A stretch of 64,000 bases of DNA from positions 124,001 through 188,000 of the forward strand of contig NZ_BDBB01000006.1 of assembly GCF_001612765.1 (NCBI RefSeq), in the 5' to 3' direction. Position 1 is the first letter of the stretch; each line of letters opens with the position of its first letter. Below, piece after piece: positions 55,451-64,000 of the stretch. The notes under the pieces are model-generated. The model worked only from the letters and a program-made list of their open reading frames with translations. It did no database searches and was not told the DNA's origin. The position numbers and the translations under genes are program-made. The DNA comes from Nocardia arthritidis NBRC 100137. Its GTDB lineage: Bacteria > Actinomycetota > Actinomycetes > Mycobacteriales > Mycobacteriaceae.

Positions 55451-56398
55451 TCACCGGCGTTCGCGCTCCTCGGACTGCAGGTTGGCCATGATCTCCGCGA
55501 CCGACAGACGGCGCGACGGCGTCTCGTCGTCACTCTCGGCCCTGCGCCGCCTGCGCGCGCTCGGCGTTCCCATGGTGGGCGCGGACGCGGGCCGTGCGGG
55601 TGGTTCCTGGGTCGGCTGCGGGCGGATAGCGGGCCGGGTGGGCGGCTCGTCGCGCTGCTCGTCCGCGGTCTCGGTGAAGGCATCCGCCCAGCCGCGCGGC
55701 TCGGCGTGGCGTGCCTGCTCCGCGTCGGCCTGCTCGGCGTCGTCGTCGACGGAGACGACCGCGGTCTCGGCGGTGACCGGATCGTCGAAGGGGCTGGCGA
55801 AGACCGGCGGCTCGGGATGGTCGGGCTCGAAGATCGGCGTCATGCTGCTACGCGGTTGCTGGTCGGCGAACACCGACCACATCCCGGCATTCGCGGAGCT
55901 ATTGTTCCCAGATTCGCTCCCAGAGCTGGTCAGCTCCTGGATCCGGGTCGCGTCGGCGCGCAATGCCGGGCGATCCGTCGGCAGATCGCCGTCGAACAGC
56001 CGCTGCAGGCTCTGCCGCAGCACGGTGAGCTCCGCCCGTAAGGCCGCGAGTTCGGCCGCGTCGGCGCCCACTTCCTCGCGTACCCGCGCCTCGACGCCGA
56101 GTTCGTACTCGCGCCGCGCGGTGACCTCCCGCTCCAGCTGCAACTCGTAGACGGTCTGCAGATCGCGGACCTTCGCCTTGTCGATCGTCGCCTCTTTGCG
56201 GTACTTCGTCGCAGCCAGAGCGCCGATTGCCGCGGCCCACAGCGCCGCGACCAGACCTACCCGTACGAACTCGACACTGTTACTGAAGATCAGGAAAACG
56301 CTGGCAACCAGACCGAGCAAGATCAAGACGCCGACGAATAATTTTCCCGCGTCGTCCCGCTGTCGACGGGAAGTGCTGCTACGGGAGGGTGAAACCAT
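55451..56398 (-). CDS. DUF6779-like membrane protein with disordered acidic C-terminus
   Basis: A 315-residue protein. Two transmembrane helices lie at about residues 20-38 and 44-64. A long charged coiled coil (about 70-150, TIDKAKVRDLQTVYELQLER to LTVLRQSLQRL) follows. The C-terminal half is low-complexity, Pro/Asp/Glu/Ala-rich, ending in a basic-acidic segment with RRLSVAEIMANLQSEERERR. It occupies the place of M. tuberculosis Rv3604c. The ATG at 56398 is preceded by GGAGGG. A cytoplasmic scaffold role is possible but unsupported. Confidence 0.82.
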   Translation of the reverse strand: MVSPSRSSTSRRQRDDAGKLFVGVLILLGLVASVFLIFSNSVEFVRVGLVAALWAAAIGALAATKYRKEATIDKAKVRDLQTVYELQLEREVTARREYELGVEARVREEVGADAAELAALRAELTVLRQSLQRLFDGDLPTDRPALRADATRIQELTSSGSESGNNSSANAGMWSVFADQQPRSSMTPIFEPDHPEPPVFASPFDDPVTAETAVVSVDDDAEQADAEQARHAEPRGWADAFTETADEQRDEPPTRPAIRPQPTQEPPARPASAPTMGTPSARRRRRAESDDETPSRRLSVAEIMANLQSEERERR

Positions 56399-56467
56399 GC
56401 CAGCCAGGGTAGCCAATAGGTCGTGCCGAGCCCAGATTCCGTTTTGTGATTCGGTTCGGGACACTAG

Positions 56468-56944
56468 CTATGTAGTTGCCGCATCGTCGGTGGGATCCTC
56501 CGGCGCCCGGCAGCAGTACTCCAGCCAGAGGGCCGCAGCAACCAAAGCGACGCCCGCCAGCATCCCGACGATCGCACCGGGGCTGTCGGCGGCGGCCGCG
56601 CGCAGCGTGCCGCGCTGCGGGAGTACCCAGCACAAGAAGCCCAGCCAGATGCCCGCGGCGATCGAACCCACCTGCGCCGACGCCTTGGCCAACGCGACGG
56701 CGCGGGCCGCGGTGATCGGATGCAACTGGTGGCGGCCGTCGCCGATCTGGTGGTCGTTGACCCGCGCCCGGATGACGAAAGCGAGCACCGCTTCGATCGC
56801 GGCCACCGGGTACAGGGAGGCGCCCGCGAAAATGGAGATCGGCGGGAAGCTGTCATAGGCCACGCGGGTGGCGATCCACGCGACGAGCGCGGCGATCAGC
56901 ACATTCGCCACGATGTCGAGGATTCGGGTCGGTTTCAGTTTCAC
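56468..56944 (-). CDS. DUF3180 membrane protein (Rv3605c-like)
   Basis: A 158-residue protein with four helices (residues about 8-28, 38-58, 82-105, 120-142). DUF3180 features are MKLKPTRILDIVANVLIAAL and LHPITAARAVALAKASA. Its GTG start overlaps the folK stop as GTGA, so it is translated with the folate genes. The conserved link to folK across Mycobacteriales is well known but unexplained. Confidence 0.88.
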   Translation of the reverse strand: MKLKPTRILDIVANVLIAALVAWIATRVAYDSFPPISIFAGASLYPVAAIEAVLAFVIRARVNDHQIGDGRHQLHPITAARAVALAKASAQVGSIAAGIWLGFLCWVLPQRGTLRAAAADSPGAIVGMLAGVALVAAALWLEYCCRAPEDPTDDAATT

Positions 56945-57477
56945 GACGCCTCGCCCGTCAGCGAGAACTCCGTGCGGCGTACCCCGGCGCGTTCGGCCGG
57001 ATCGAGCCGCGCCAGCAGGTCCGCCACCGCGTGCGGCGCGCCGTCGACCTCCAGCACCGCGTCCGGCGCCACGTCCAGCCACGGCACGAGCACGAAAGCG
57101 CGCCGGTGCGCCTGCGGGTGCGGCAGCAGCAGATCCGGGTCGGCGCTGCGGCACGCGACCGGCTGTCCGTCGCGCAGTTCGGCGCACCACACCACATCCA
57201 CGTCGAGTGTGCGCGCGCCCCAGCGCACTTCGCGGGTTCGCCCCGCGGCCTGCTCCAGCTCCTGACCGCGACGCAGCCAGTCCGCGCAGCCGAAGGCCGG
57301 ATCCTCCACCAGCACAGCGGCATTGAGGTAGTCCCCTTGCGGGACGCCACCCCAGGGCGCGGTGGCGTACACGGCCGAGGCGGCCAGCACACGGTGACCG
57401 AATCCGTCGAGGACGCTGCGCAGATGCGCGAGCCGGTCACCCAGATTCGAACCGATGGACAGCACGGCACGGGTCAT
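56941..57477 (-). CDS. folK: 2-amino-4-hydroxy-6-hydroxymethyldihydropteridine pyrophosphokinase
   Basis: A 178-residue HPPK. Signature blocks are LSIGSNLGDRLAHL (residues 6-19), YATAPWGGVPQGDYLNAAV and RWGARTLDVDVVW with the two Mg-binding Asp residues, then LLLPHPQAHRRAFVLVPW. It transfers pyrophosphate from ATP to the pterin for dihydropteroate synthesis. ATG at 57477. It lies 58 bases after folB and overlaps the DUF3180 gene by 4 bases. HPPK is the direct supplier of FolP. Confidence 0.95.
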   Translation of the reverse strand: MTRAVLSIGSNLGDRLAHLRSVLDGFGHRVLAASAVYATAPWGGVPQGDYLNAAVLVEDPAFGCADWLRRGQELEQAAGRTREVRWGARTLDVDVVWCAELRDGQPVACRSADPDLLLPHPQAHRRAFVLVPWLDVAPDAVLEVDGAPHAVADLLARLDPAERAGVRRTEFSLTGEAS

Positions 57478-57535
57478 CGGCGTGCCTCCGCGGCACCCGG
57501 CACGGTGAGAGTGGCCGCGCCGCAAGGTAGCTCGC

Positions 57536-57973
57536 TCATTCGGCGGGCTCCCCCCGGTGCCGGGAGGTGACCACCCGCACATCGGCGAAGGTGTGCGGGA
57601 TCGGCGCGGACGGCTTGTGCACCACCACCTCGACCGACCTGATCCGCGGATCGGTCATCACGTCATCGGCGATCTCCGACACCACCGTTTCGATGAGATC
57701 GCGCGGCTCGCCCTGGACGATGCGCACCGCACGCTCGGCCAGCGCGCCGTAGTCCACGGTGGCGGCCAGATCGTCGGACGCGGCGGCCACCGCGAAATCC
57801 ACCCACACCGTCAGGTCGACCACGAATTCCTGACCGTCGCGGCGCTCGTGCTCGAACACGCCGTGATGCCCGTAAGCGCGCAGGCCGCGCAATTCGATGC
57901 GGTCGGCGCCGCGCCGGATCACCGGATCACTCGGCGGCGCCTCGTGTTCGGCGTGGACGGGGGACCGGCTCAT
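57536..57973 (-). CDS. folB: dihydroneopterin aldolase
   Basis: A 145-residue protein. The aldolase core begins [27 protein letters not shown] (about residues 23-49; Glu and Tyr active-site residues are in place). It continues with [15 protein letters not shown] and ends [20 protein letters not shown] with the catalytic Lys. The first 20 residues are an extension. It cleaves dihydroneopterin to the hydroxymethyl pterin used by FolK. The ATG overlaps the folP stop by 4 bases (ATGA). Confidence 0.94.
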   Translation of the reverse strand: MSRSPVHAEHEAPPSDPVIRRGADRIELRGLRAYGHHGVFEHERRDGQEFVVDLTVWVDFAVAAASDDLAATVDYGALAERAVRIVQGEPRDLIETVVSEIADDVMTDPRIRSVEVVVHKPSAPIPHTFADVRVVTSRHRGEPAE

Positions 57974-58973
57974 CGTCGAGCTCCTTGCGCACTGGGTCGG
58001 GCGGTGTCGTGCTGTGCGGCGCGCTGCCGTGCGGCATTCTGCCACGCGTCGGTGACCGTGATGGCGTCCAGCGAGGCGCGCACGTCGTGCACCCGCACGC
58101 CCCACGCGCCGTGCAGCGCGGCCAGCGCCGAGATGGTCGCGGTGGCCGTCTCCCGGCCGTCCGGCGGGCGCGGACCCGCCTCGTCGGCGAGCAGCGAACC
58201 GAGAAAACGCTTGCGCGACGCGCCGATCAGGACCGGCAGCCCGTGCGCGACCAATTCGGGCAGCGCGCCGAGCAGCGCCCAGTTGTGCTCGGAGTTCTTC
58301 GCGAAGCCAAGACCGGGGTCGAGGATCAACCGGGACGGGTCGACGCCCGCGGCCACGGCAAGGTCCGCCTGCGCGGTCAGTTCGGCGCGTACCTCCGCGA
58401 CCACGTCGTCGTAGCGGTCCGCCGGTCCGGTGTGCCGGTAGTCGGCGCCCGCCCGCCAGTGCATGAGAATCCACGGGACCCGCGCGGACGCGACCACCCG
58501 CACCATGTCGGCGTCGGCACGGCCGCCGGAGACGTCGTTCACCACCGACACCCCGGCCTCGAGCGCCGCGGCGGCCACAGCGGCGCGCATGGTGTCCACG
58601 CTGGTCGGCACGCCCGCCGCGACCAGACCGCGGATGACCGCGCCACCCGCGCGGCCTCGGTCGCCGCGTCGATGCGGACCGCGCCCGGCCTGGTCGACTC
58701 GCCGCCGACGTCGATGATGTCCGCGCCCGCGGCGTGCAGCCGCACACCGTGGGCGATGGCCAATTCGGGATCGAGGTATCGGCCGCCGTCGGAGAACGAA
58801 TCGCTGGTGACATTCACCACGCCCATCACGACGCAGGAGCGCCCGTCGCGGGCGAACCCGCGCAGCGGCGCGGGGCAACCCGCTTCGGTCCGGGCGGTGG
58901 CGGTGCCCTCTCTGGTCGTACCAGTCGCCGCGCGCCCTGCGCCGCTCGGTTCGGACACCGCGGGACCGCTCAC
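57970..58973 (-). pseudogene. folP: dihydropteroate synthase, interrupted by an apparent one-base frameshift
   Basis: Two frames together make a whole DHPS. From the GTG at 58973 (GTGA overlap with folE) the first frame gives [17 protein letters not shown] and [19 protein letters not shown], then loses homology after AATEAARV. The second frame picks up with [17 protein letters not shown] and continues through [36 protein letters not shown] and a normal stop at 57970. The switch falls at about 58639-58646, within GTGGCGCGGTCATC read on the minus strand; adding one C (GCGCCGGTC) restores the frame, and the span (1004 bases) becomes a multiple of three. FolP makes dihydropteroate and is the sulfonamide target. 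It could be a real mutation or a sequencing error. Confidence 0.85.
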
Positions 58974-59653
58974 TTCCGGAGGATCAGATCGAGCGCCTCG
59001 GCGCGCGAGGCGGCGTTGGACTGCAGCAGTCCGCGCACGGCGGAGGTGGTCGTACTCGCGCCCGGCTTGCGGATGCCGCGCATCGCCATGCACAAGTGCT
59101 CGGCCTCGATCACCACGATCGCACCGCGCGGGTCCAGTTTGCGCATCAGCGCGTCGGCGATCTGGCTGGTCAGCCGCTCCTGCACCTGCGGGCGCTTGGC
59201 GTACAGGTCGACCAGGCGGGCGAGTTTGGACAAGCCGGTCACCCGGCCGTGCGGGCCGGGGATGTAGCCGACGTGGGCGACACCGTGGAAGGACACGAGG
59301 TGGTGCTCGCAGGTGGAGTACATCGGGATGTCCCTGACCAGCACGAGTTCCTGATGACCCTCGTCGAACGTGGTGTTGAGCACCGAATCCGGTTCCACGT
59401 AGAGCCCGGCGAAGGTTTCCCGGTAGGCGCGCGCCACCCGGGCGGGCGTCTCGAGCAGGCCGGGCCGATCCGGGTCCTCGCCGACGGCGAGCAGCAATTC
59501 CCGTACCGCCGCTTCGGCCCGCGCCTGATCGAATGATCTGCCCGTTTCCAGTGCGACGGGGCCGGTCTCCGTCACGCCGATGTCGACACCGTTGTGTTCA
59601 GCACTGTCCGGTTCGGCGAGGATGTAACCACCGCCATGCTCGTTCGCCGACAA
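58970..59653 (-). CDS. folE: GTP cyclohydrolase I
   Basis: A 227-residue enzyme. Zinc ligands are in [12 protein letters not shown] (Cys and His) and [14 protein letters not shown] (Cys), and [21 protein letters not shown] is the core block. It converts GTP to dihydroneopterin triphosphate, the first folate step. The start is TTG at 59653, judged from GGAGGTG 7 bases upstream and no closer ATG or GTG. The first 35 residues are an extension. It is 77 bases downstream of ftsH and overlaps folP by 4 bases. Confidence 0.94.
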   Translation of the reverse strand: MSANEHGGGYILAEPDSAEHNGVDIGVTETGPVALETGRSFDQARAEAAVRELLLAVGEDPDRPGLLETPARVARAYRETFAGLYVEPDSVLNTTFDEGHQELVLVRDIPMYSTCEHHLVSFHGVAHVGYIPGPHGRVTGLSKLARLVDLYAKRPQVQERLTSQIADALMRKLDPRGAIVVIEAEHLCMAMRGIRKPGASTTTSAVRGLLQSNAASRAEALDLILRK

Positions 59654-59730
59654 TCGAGGACACCTCCAAACTCCCGGGGCGCCGGCAATTTCTCGGCACC
59701 CCCACGATGGACGAGCCTAATCGTCACTGC

Positions 59731-62118
59731 TCAGTGACGACCGTTCGGTCCATCCCAATCGCCGTTGTCGCCCTCACCGTTCGGATTGGTCCGGCGCGGC
59801 TCGTCATAGCCGCCGCGATCGCCGTACCCGTCCCGGTCGTAGCCACCTTCGGGGGCGCCCTGCGGACCCCATTGCTGGTAGCCGTGCCGCGGCTGCTGCG
59901 GCTCGCCCCAGCCCGGCTGACCCGGCTGCGGCTCGTCCCGCGGCGGCCAGCCGGGAGCCGACCATCCCGCCGGAGCGCCGTAGTCCGGCCGCGAACCGTG
60001 CGTACCCTGACGCGGATACGCCGGAGCGGGCGCCTGGGGCAGCGGGTAACCCGACGCGGGCGGGCGACCGTATTGCGGCGGAGCGCCGTAACCGCTCTCG
60101 TGCGGCGGGTAACCGTTGGCGGGCTGCGGCTCACGCTGCGCGGACGCGGCCACCGGCTCCGCGACCGGCTCCGGCGGCCACGACTCGCCGCGCTCGGCGG
60201 CCAGCTCACCCGGGGTCTTCACCGGGGGCTTGTCCGACGGGACGCGGTCGCCGAAATCATTGAACGCGGTGATGCGCGGGCGCTTCTGCACCGACGCGAG
60301 GATCTGCTCGAGATCCTTGCGGTGCAGGGTCTCCCGTTCCAGCAGCGCGATGGCCAGGTCGTCGAGCACATCGCGGTACTCGTTCAGGATCGCCCACGCC
60401 TCGGTGTGCGCGGCCTCGATCAGGTTGCGCACCTCCTCGTCGATCGCGCCCGCCACCTCGTGCGAGTAGTCCGAACCCATGCCCATCGAGCGGCCGAGGA
60501 AGGGATCGCCCTGCTCCTGGCCGTAACGGACGGCGCCGAGCCGGGAACTCATGCCGTACTCGGTGACCATCGCGCGGGCGATCTTGGTGGCCTGGTCGAT
60601 ATCGGAGGACGCGCCGGTGGTCGGCTCGTGGAACACCAGTTCCTCGGCCGCGCGGCCGCCCATCGCCATCACCAGGCGGGCGATCATCTCCGAGCGGGTC
60701 ATCAGGCCCTTGTCGTCCTCGGGCACCGTCATGGCGTGGCCGCCGGTGCGGCCGCGGGCCAGGATGGTGACCTTGTAGACCGGCTCGATGTCCGGCATCG
60801 CCCAGGCGGCCAGGGTGTGGCCGCCCTCGTGGTAGGCGGTGATCTTCTTCTCGTGCTCGCTGATGATCCGGCTCTTGCGCCTGGGACCGCCGATCACGCG
60901 ATCGACCGACTCCTCCAGCGATTCGCCGGTGATCACCGCGCCGTTCTCGCGGGCGGTGAGCAGGGCGGCCTCGTTGATCACATTGGCCAGGTCGGCGCCG
61001 GACATGCCGACGGTGCGCTTGGCCAGGCCGTCCAGGTCGGCGTCCGGGGAGATCGGCTTGCCCTGCGAGTGCACCCGCAGGATCGCGCGGCGGCCGGCGA
61101 GGTCGGGGTTGCCCACCGGGATCTGCCGGTCGAACCGGCCGGGACGCAGCAGCGCCGGGTCGAGGATGTCGGGGCGGTTGGTCGCGGCGATCAGGATGAT
61201 GCCGGTGCGGTCGCCGAAGCCGTCCATCTCGACCAGCAGCTGGTTGAGGGTCTGCTCGCGTTCGTCGTGGCCGCCGCCGAGGCCCGCGCCGCGCTGGCGG
61301 CCGACCGCGTCGATCTCGTCGACGAAGATGATGCAGGGGCTGTTCTGCTTGGCCTGCTCGAACAGGTCGCGCACCCGGGAGGCGCCGACGCCGACGAACA
61401 TCTCCACGAAGTCCGAACCGGAAATGGTGAAGAACGGCACACCGGCTTCGCCGGCGACGGCGCGGGCCAGCAGCGTCTTACCGGTGCCGGGCGGGCCGTA
61501 GAGCAGGACGCCCTTGGGGATCTTGGCGCCGAGCGCCTGGTAGCGGACGGGATTCTGCAGGAAGTCCTTGATCTCGTAGAGTTCCTCGACCGCCTCGTCG
61601 GCCCCGGCCACGTCGGCGAACGTGGTCTTGGGCATGTCCTTGGACAGCTGTTTGGCCTTCGACTTGCCGAAGCCCATCATGCCGCCGCGCCCGCCGCCCT
61701 GCATGCGGGCCATCACGAAGATGAACAGGCCGAGCAGGATGACCATCGGCAGCACGAACAGCAGGATCTGGGTGAACCAGCTCTCCTGCTTGACCACCGT
61801 GTTGTACGGGGCGCCGGAGTTCTTCACGGCAGAGAAGACCTGGGCGGAGGTCTCGCTGCCGCCCGGATACTTCGCGATGATCTTGTTCTGCCCGCCGGTG
61901 GCGTCGTTGCCGTCCTTCAGCTCGATGCGCAACTGCTGCTCGCGGTCATCGATCTGAATGTTCTGGACGTTGCTCTTGTTCTCGAGCTGGCTGAGGGCAA
62001 CCGAGGTATCGACGCTCTTCCAGCCCCGCGTGTCGTTGCCGAAATAGCTGAACGCATAGATCACGAGCAGAATGCCCGAGACTATGGCCAGGGTGCGAAA
62101 CACTGTCTTGCGGTTCAT
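59731..62118 (-). CDS. ftsH: ATP-dependent zinc metalloprotease FtsH
   Basis: A 795-residue membrane AAA+ protease. Two transmembrane helices (about residues 7-27 and 110-130) flank a periplasmic domain. AAA motifs are GPPGTGKT (Walker A), [17 protein letters not shown] (Walker B) and the second region of homology [20 protein letters not shown]. The protease HEXXH is HEGGH. The last about 155 residues are a Pro/Gly/Gln/Tyr/Asp-rich tail, longer than in E. coli, as is common in actinobacteria. It degrades membrane and short-lived proteins. ATG at 62118. The fol genes follow in the same direction. Confidence 0.97.
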   Translation of the reverse strand: MNRKTVFRTLAIVSGILLVIYAFSYFGNDTRGWKSVDTSVALSQLENKSNVQNIQIDDREQQLRIELKDGNDATGGQNKIIAKYPGGSETSAQVFSAVKNSGAPYNTVVKQESWFTQILLFVLPMVILLGLFIFVMARMQGGGRGGMMGFGKSKAKQLSKDMPKTTFADVAGADEAVEELYEIKDFLQNPVRYQALGAKIPKGVLLYGPPGTGKTLLARAVAGEAGVPFFTISGSDFVEMFVGVGASRVRDLFEQAKQNSPCIIFVDEIDAVGRQRGAGLGGGHDEREQTLNQLLVEMDGFGDRTGIILIAATNRPDILDPALLRPGRFDRQIPVGNPDLAGRRAILRVHSQGKPISPDADLDGLAKRTVGMSGADLANVINEAALLTARENGAVITGESLEESVDRVIGGPRRKSRIISEHEKKITAYHEGGHTLAAWAMPDIEPVYKVTILARGRTGGHAMTVPEDDKGLMTRSEMIARLVMAMGGRAAEELVFHEPTTGASSDIDQATKIARAMVTEYGMSSRLGAVRYGQEQGDPFLGRSMGMGSDYSHEVAGAIDEEVRNLIEAAHTEAWAILNEYRDVLDDLAIALLERETLHRKDLEQILASVQKRPRITAFNDFGDRVPSDKPPVKTPGELAAERGESWPPEPVAEPVAASAQREPQPANGYPPHESGYGAPPQYGRPPASGYPLPQAPAPAYPRQGTHGSRPDYGAPAGWSAPGWPPRDEPQPGQPGWGEPQQPRHGYQQWGPQGAPEGGYDRDGYGDRGGYDEPRRTNPNGEGDNGDWDGPNGRH

Positions 62119-62477
62119 AGAGCGTCGGCCGGGGCGGCCAGTCCTTTCCGGTGTCTCCGGTTCTTGCCTAGCGATGAGTCTGGCGCGTCCGGTTCCGCGG
62201 GGGTTCGGATGCGGACAAGCCACGTTACCGCGTACGGTCTACTCGATACATCGCACAGTTCGGCTGCAGGTGCAGTTAACGAGGTAAACGCCCGGGGAAC
62301 GACGGTGGTTCCCGATGTCTCCGGTCCGGCTTCCTCCAAGTGGCAACAATCATGGCATGTTCGGCCTATCGTGAGCGACGACACAACATCGCGGCGCGAG
62401 CGACGGGCACGTAGGCGGTAGCTCGCACACCACGAAGGCCCCGGGAGCGCCGCAGACCAGACACGAGCGCAGGGGGT
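62119..62477. other. 359-base divergent region upstream of ftsH
   Basis: No gene is supported. GCAGTTAACGAGGTAAAC (62273-62290) is an AT-richer imperfect palindrome that may hold promoter elements for ftsH or the divergent gene. CAGGGGG before the ATG at 62478 is the ribosome-binding site of the plus-strand gene. Nothing else stands out. Confidence 0.4.
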
Positions 62478-63422
62478 ATGGACATAGTCGAGTTACGGAC
62501 ACCCACAGCGATACTGCGTCACGGCCGCGGCAGGCTGATCGTCCTGCGACCCGGGTCCGACGGCGAGCGCGTGCTCGATGTCCCGGTCTCCGACCTGCTG
62601 AAGGTCCGGCTGAACCGGCGCGCGGACGACGCGGTCGTCATCGAGATCTATCTGCGTTACCCGACGCCCGTGCTCACCGGCGTGCCCGCGGACCGCACCC
62701 CGCTGCCGGTCCTGATCGCCGAGCACGACGTTCCGGCGGCCACCGAGATCGTCGACCGGATCAATACGCAGATCATGGCCACCCAGCGCATCGATGTCGC
62801 GGCGCCGGATCTGTGCCCGCCCGCGCCCACCTGGGGCCGCGGCGGTCCCCTCCGCGCGGACGTGGAGCGGGCGACGCGCAGGATGTCCCCGCGCCGCGAG
62901 GCGAAGCAGGCGATAGCGGCTCTGCATCGTTACGTGACGCCGGACGAGTACGTCCTGGAGACCGCGATCGCGGTCGCGCACCCGCCCGCGGGCAGCGGTT
63001 CCGGCCTGCTAGCCGCGACCACGGCGCGGCTGCTGTTCATCGCCATCGGCGACGGCCGTTACGCGCACGAACTCCCGATTCCCGTGGTGGTGTGGGCCAG
63101 GGTCACCGACACCCCCGCCGCGGGCCGCGGCGAGATCGGCCCCGGACGCGGCGCGACCGGTATCGAGGTGCACGACGGCAGCCGCACGCTGCATTTCTCG
63201 GGCGCCGATCGCGCCGACACCGAGCGGGTCACCTGCGCGGTGAACTTCGCGGTGCGCCGGGAATCCGCCGACGGCGCCGCGGGCTCCGCCGATCCCGGTG
63301 TGGCCCAGTTGTACTCGGAGTGGGAGCTGCTGGTCGAGCGGCACTCCCTCGGCATGGTCGACGACGCTCAGTTCCAGCGCTACGGCCGCGGGATCCTGCG
63401 CTCACTCCCCGACGGGAGCTGA
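62478..63422 (+). CDS. hypothetical protein, PH-like domain with SHOCT-like end
   Basis: A 314-residue protein, not recognised beyond its architecture. Residues about 1-100 are beta-rich (VELRTPTAILRHGRGRLIVL). A linker with TWGRGGPLRADVERATRRMS follows. Residues about 145-270 look like a second beta domain, with LLAATTARLLFIAIGDGRYAHE and IEVHDGSRTLHFSGADR resembling bacterial PH-like domains. The last 35 residues (LYSEWELLVERHSLGMVDDA) resemble a SHOCT segment. It is divergent from ftsH and its end overlaps the convergent DUF1266 gene by 21 bases. No function is proposed. Confidence 0.72.
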   Translation: MDIVELRTPTAILRHGRGRLIVLRPGSDGERVLDVPVSDLLKVRLNRRADDAVVIEIYLRYPTPVLTGVPADRTPLPVLIAEHDVPAATEIVDRINTQIMATQRIDVAAPDLCPPAPTWGRGGPLRADVERATRRMSPRREAKQAIAALHRYVTPDEYVLETAIAVAHPPAGSGSGLLAATTARLLFIAIGDGRYAHELPIPVVVWARVTDTPAAGRGEIGPGRGATGIEVHDGSRTLHFSGADRADTERVTCAVNFAVRRESADGAAGSADPGVAQLYSEWELLVERHSLGMVDDAQFQRYGRGILRSLPDGS

Positions 63423-64000
63423 GTTCAGCGCGATCCGCCGCCACGGGCTGGTCGGGCGCAGCCACAGCCGCAGCAACTCCTTGCGGCGGTCGACGCCGCC
63501 GTTCTTCAGCTCTGCCAGGTCCTCGCAGGCCTGCCAATAGGTCCAGCCGGTGAGATAGGCGTCGCCGAACTGGCGCCAGTTGCGGTACTTGCTCTGCGCC
63601 AGCGGCAGAGCGCGCGCCAGATAGCTCCAGGCCACGTCGGCATCGAGGTACCCCGCCGTGTAGGCCATCCTGGCCACCGCGACCACCCGGGCCAGATCCC
63701 AGGCGTGGATGTCGCTGGGCAGCGGCCGCGCCAGATGGTCGGTGAATCCGATCTTGATCGCCTGCGACCAGATGTCGTAGTCGCGCACCAGCGCCTCCGG
63801 ATTGTCCATCCCCCGAAACGCGCCGACCTGCCGCAGGAACGCCCGGTGCCGGTCGGCGCGCTCACCGAACCGATCGCGCTCGCTGGCGTTGATCGAAGCC
63901 GTCACCAGCGGGTGCACCAGCGCGTAGAGCGGGGCGTGCATACCCTCGAGCAACTGCTCCATCGACGCCTGTGCCTCGGTGCCGTCGGTGATGCCCCACG
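63402..64000 (-). CDS. DUF1266 domain-containing protein (N-terminus beyond window edge)
   Basis: About 199 residues are visible; the frame is open through base 64000, so the N-terminus lies outside. The DUF1266 hallmarks are WGITDGTEAQASMEQL at the entry point and AWDLARVVAVARMAYTAGYL with YRNWRQFGDAYLTGWTYWQ toward the end. The family is uncharacterised and often linked to secretion-associated or polymorphic gene regions. An internal ATG at 63962 exists but would discard conserved sequence. It overlaps the convergent hypothetical gene by 21 bases. Confidence 0.85.
   Translation of the reverse strand, partial: WGITDGTEAQASMEQLLEGMHAPLYALVHPLVTASINASERDRFGERADRHRAFLRQVGAFRGMDNPEALVRDYDIWSQAIKIGFTDHLARPLPSDIHAWDLARVVAVARMAYTAGYLDADVAWSYLARALPLAQSKYRNWRQFGDAYLTGWTYWQACEDLAELKNGGVDRRKELLRLWLRPTSPWRRIALNSAPVGE

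Noticed and set aside
59533..62421. A 962-codon plus-strand open frame opposite ftsH and the folE region
   Set aside because: It is fully antisense to ftsH, whose Walker, HEXXH and membrane features are unambiguous; the frame has no recognisable domain.

Overview
This is a contiguous, GC-rich (roughly two-thirds GC), gene-dense chromosomal window from a mycolic-acid-containing actinomycete of the order Mycobacteriales. Nocardia is the best guess. The evidence is KstR/cholesterol-side-chain genes, Lsr2, MhuD, CarD, ClpC1, many GTG starts, and gene order that closely follows the M. tuberculosis Rv3573-Rv3610 region (fadE34, kstR; then rlmB, cysS, ispF, ispD, carD, lpqE, radA, canB, mutY, mhuD, clpC1, lsr2, lysS, coaX, panD, panC, fol genes, ftsH). 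PE/PPE genes are absent, which fits Nocardia or Rhodococcus better than Mycobacterium. Family names and M. tuberculosis comparisons come from memory, not from a search.

Layout. 1-3.3 kb: a four-gene minus-strand operon (DUF4129 protein, small membrane protein, MoxR AAA+ ATPase, DUF58 protein running off the edge). 3.5-5.6 kb: AFG1/ZapE ATPase divergent from a TetR regulator across a perfect inverted repeat, then a Nudix hydrolase. 5.7-13.5 kb: steroid side-chain degradation (chsE3/fadE34, chsE1, chsE2, chsH2, chsH1, ltp2) in one run, divergent from kstR across a perfect KstR operator. 13.8-19.6 kb: a trehalose-phosphatase/GH15 fusion and a zinc ABC transporter operon behind a Zur-like box. 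19.8-22.2 kb: an acyl-CoA dehydrogenase, an enoyl-CoA hydratase and a small membrane protein.

22.4-33 kb: the conserved core block rlmB-cysS-ispF-ispD-carD (minus), lpqE-radA (plus, separated by three tandem hairpin repeats), an Rv3587c-like protein, beta-carbonic anhydrase, mutY, an alpha/beta hydrolase and mhuD. disA, which follows radA in mycobacteria, is not here. 33-43.2 kb: a more variable stretch with a cobalamin riboswitch and cbtBA, OsmC, an azoreductase plus Gdx/SugE pair facing a TetR regulator, an ABC exporter, a NarL-type two-component system and an LLM oxidoreductase.

43.3-62.1 kb: clpC1, a secreted lipase, DUF1772, FHA-HTH, lsr2, lysS, a cysteine dioxygenase-rhodanese operon preceded by a Cys-Cys leader peptide with attenuator-like alternating repeats, then ftsH-folE-folP-folB-folK-DUF3180-DUF6779-DUF2520-panC-panD-coaX. 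folP is interrupted by an apparent one-base frameshift. 62.5-64 kb: an unrecognised protein and a partial DUF1266 protein. No rRNA, tRNA, CRISPR, insertion sequence or prophage was seen.
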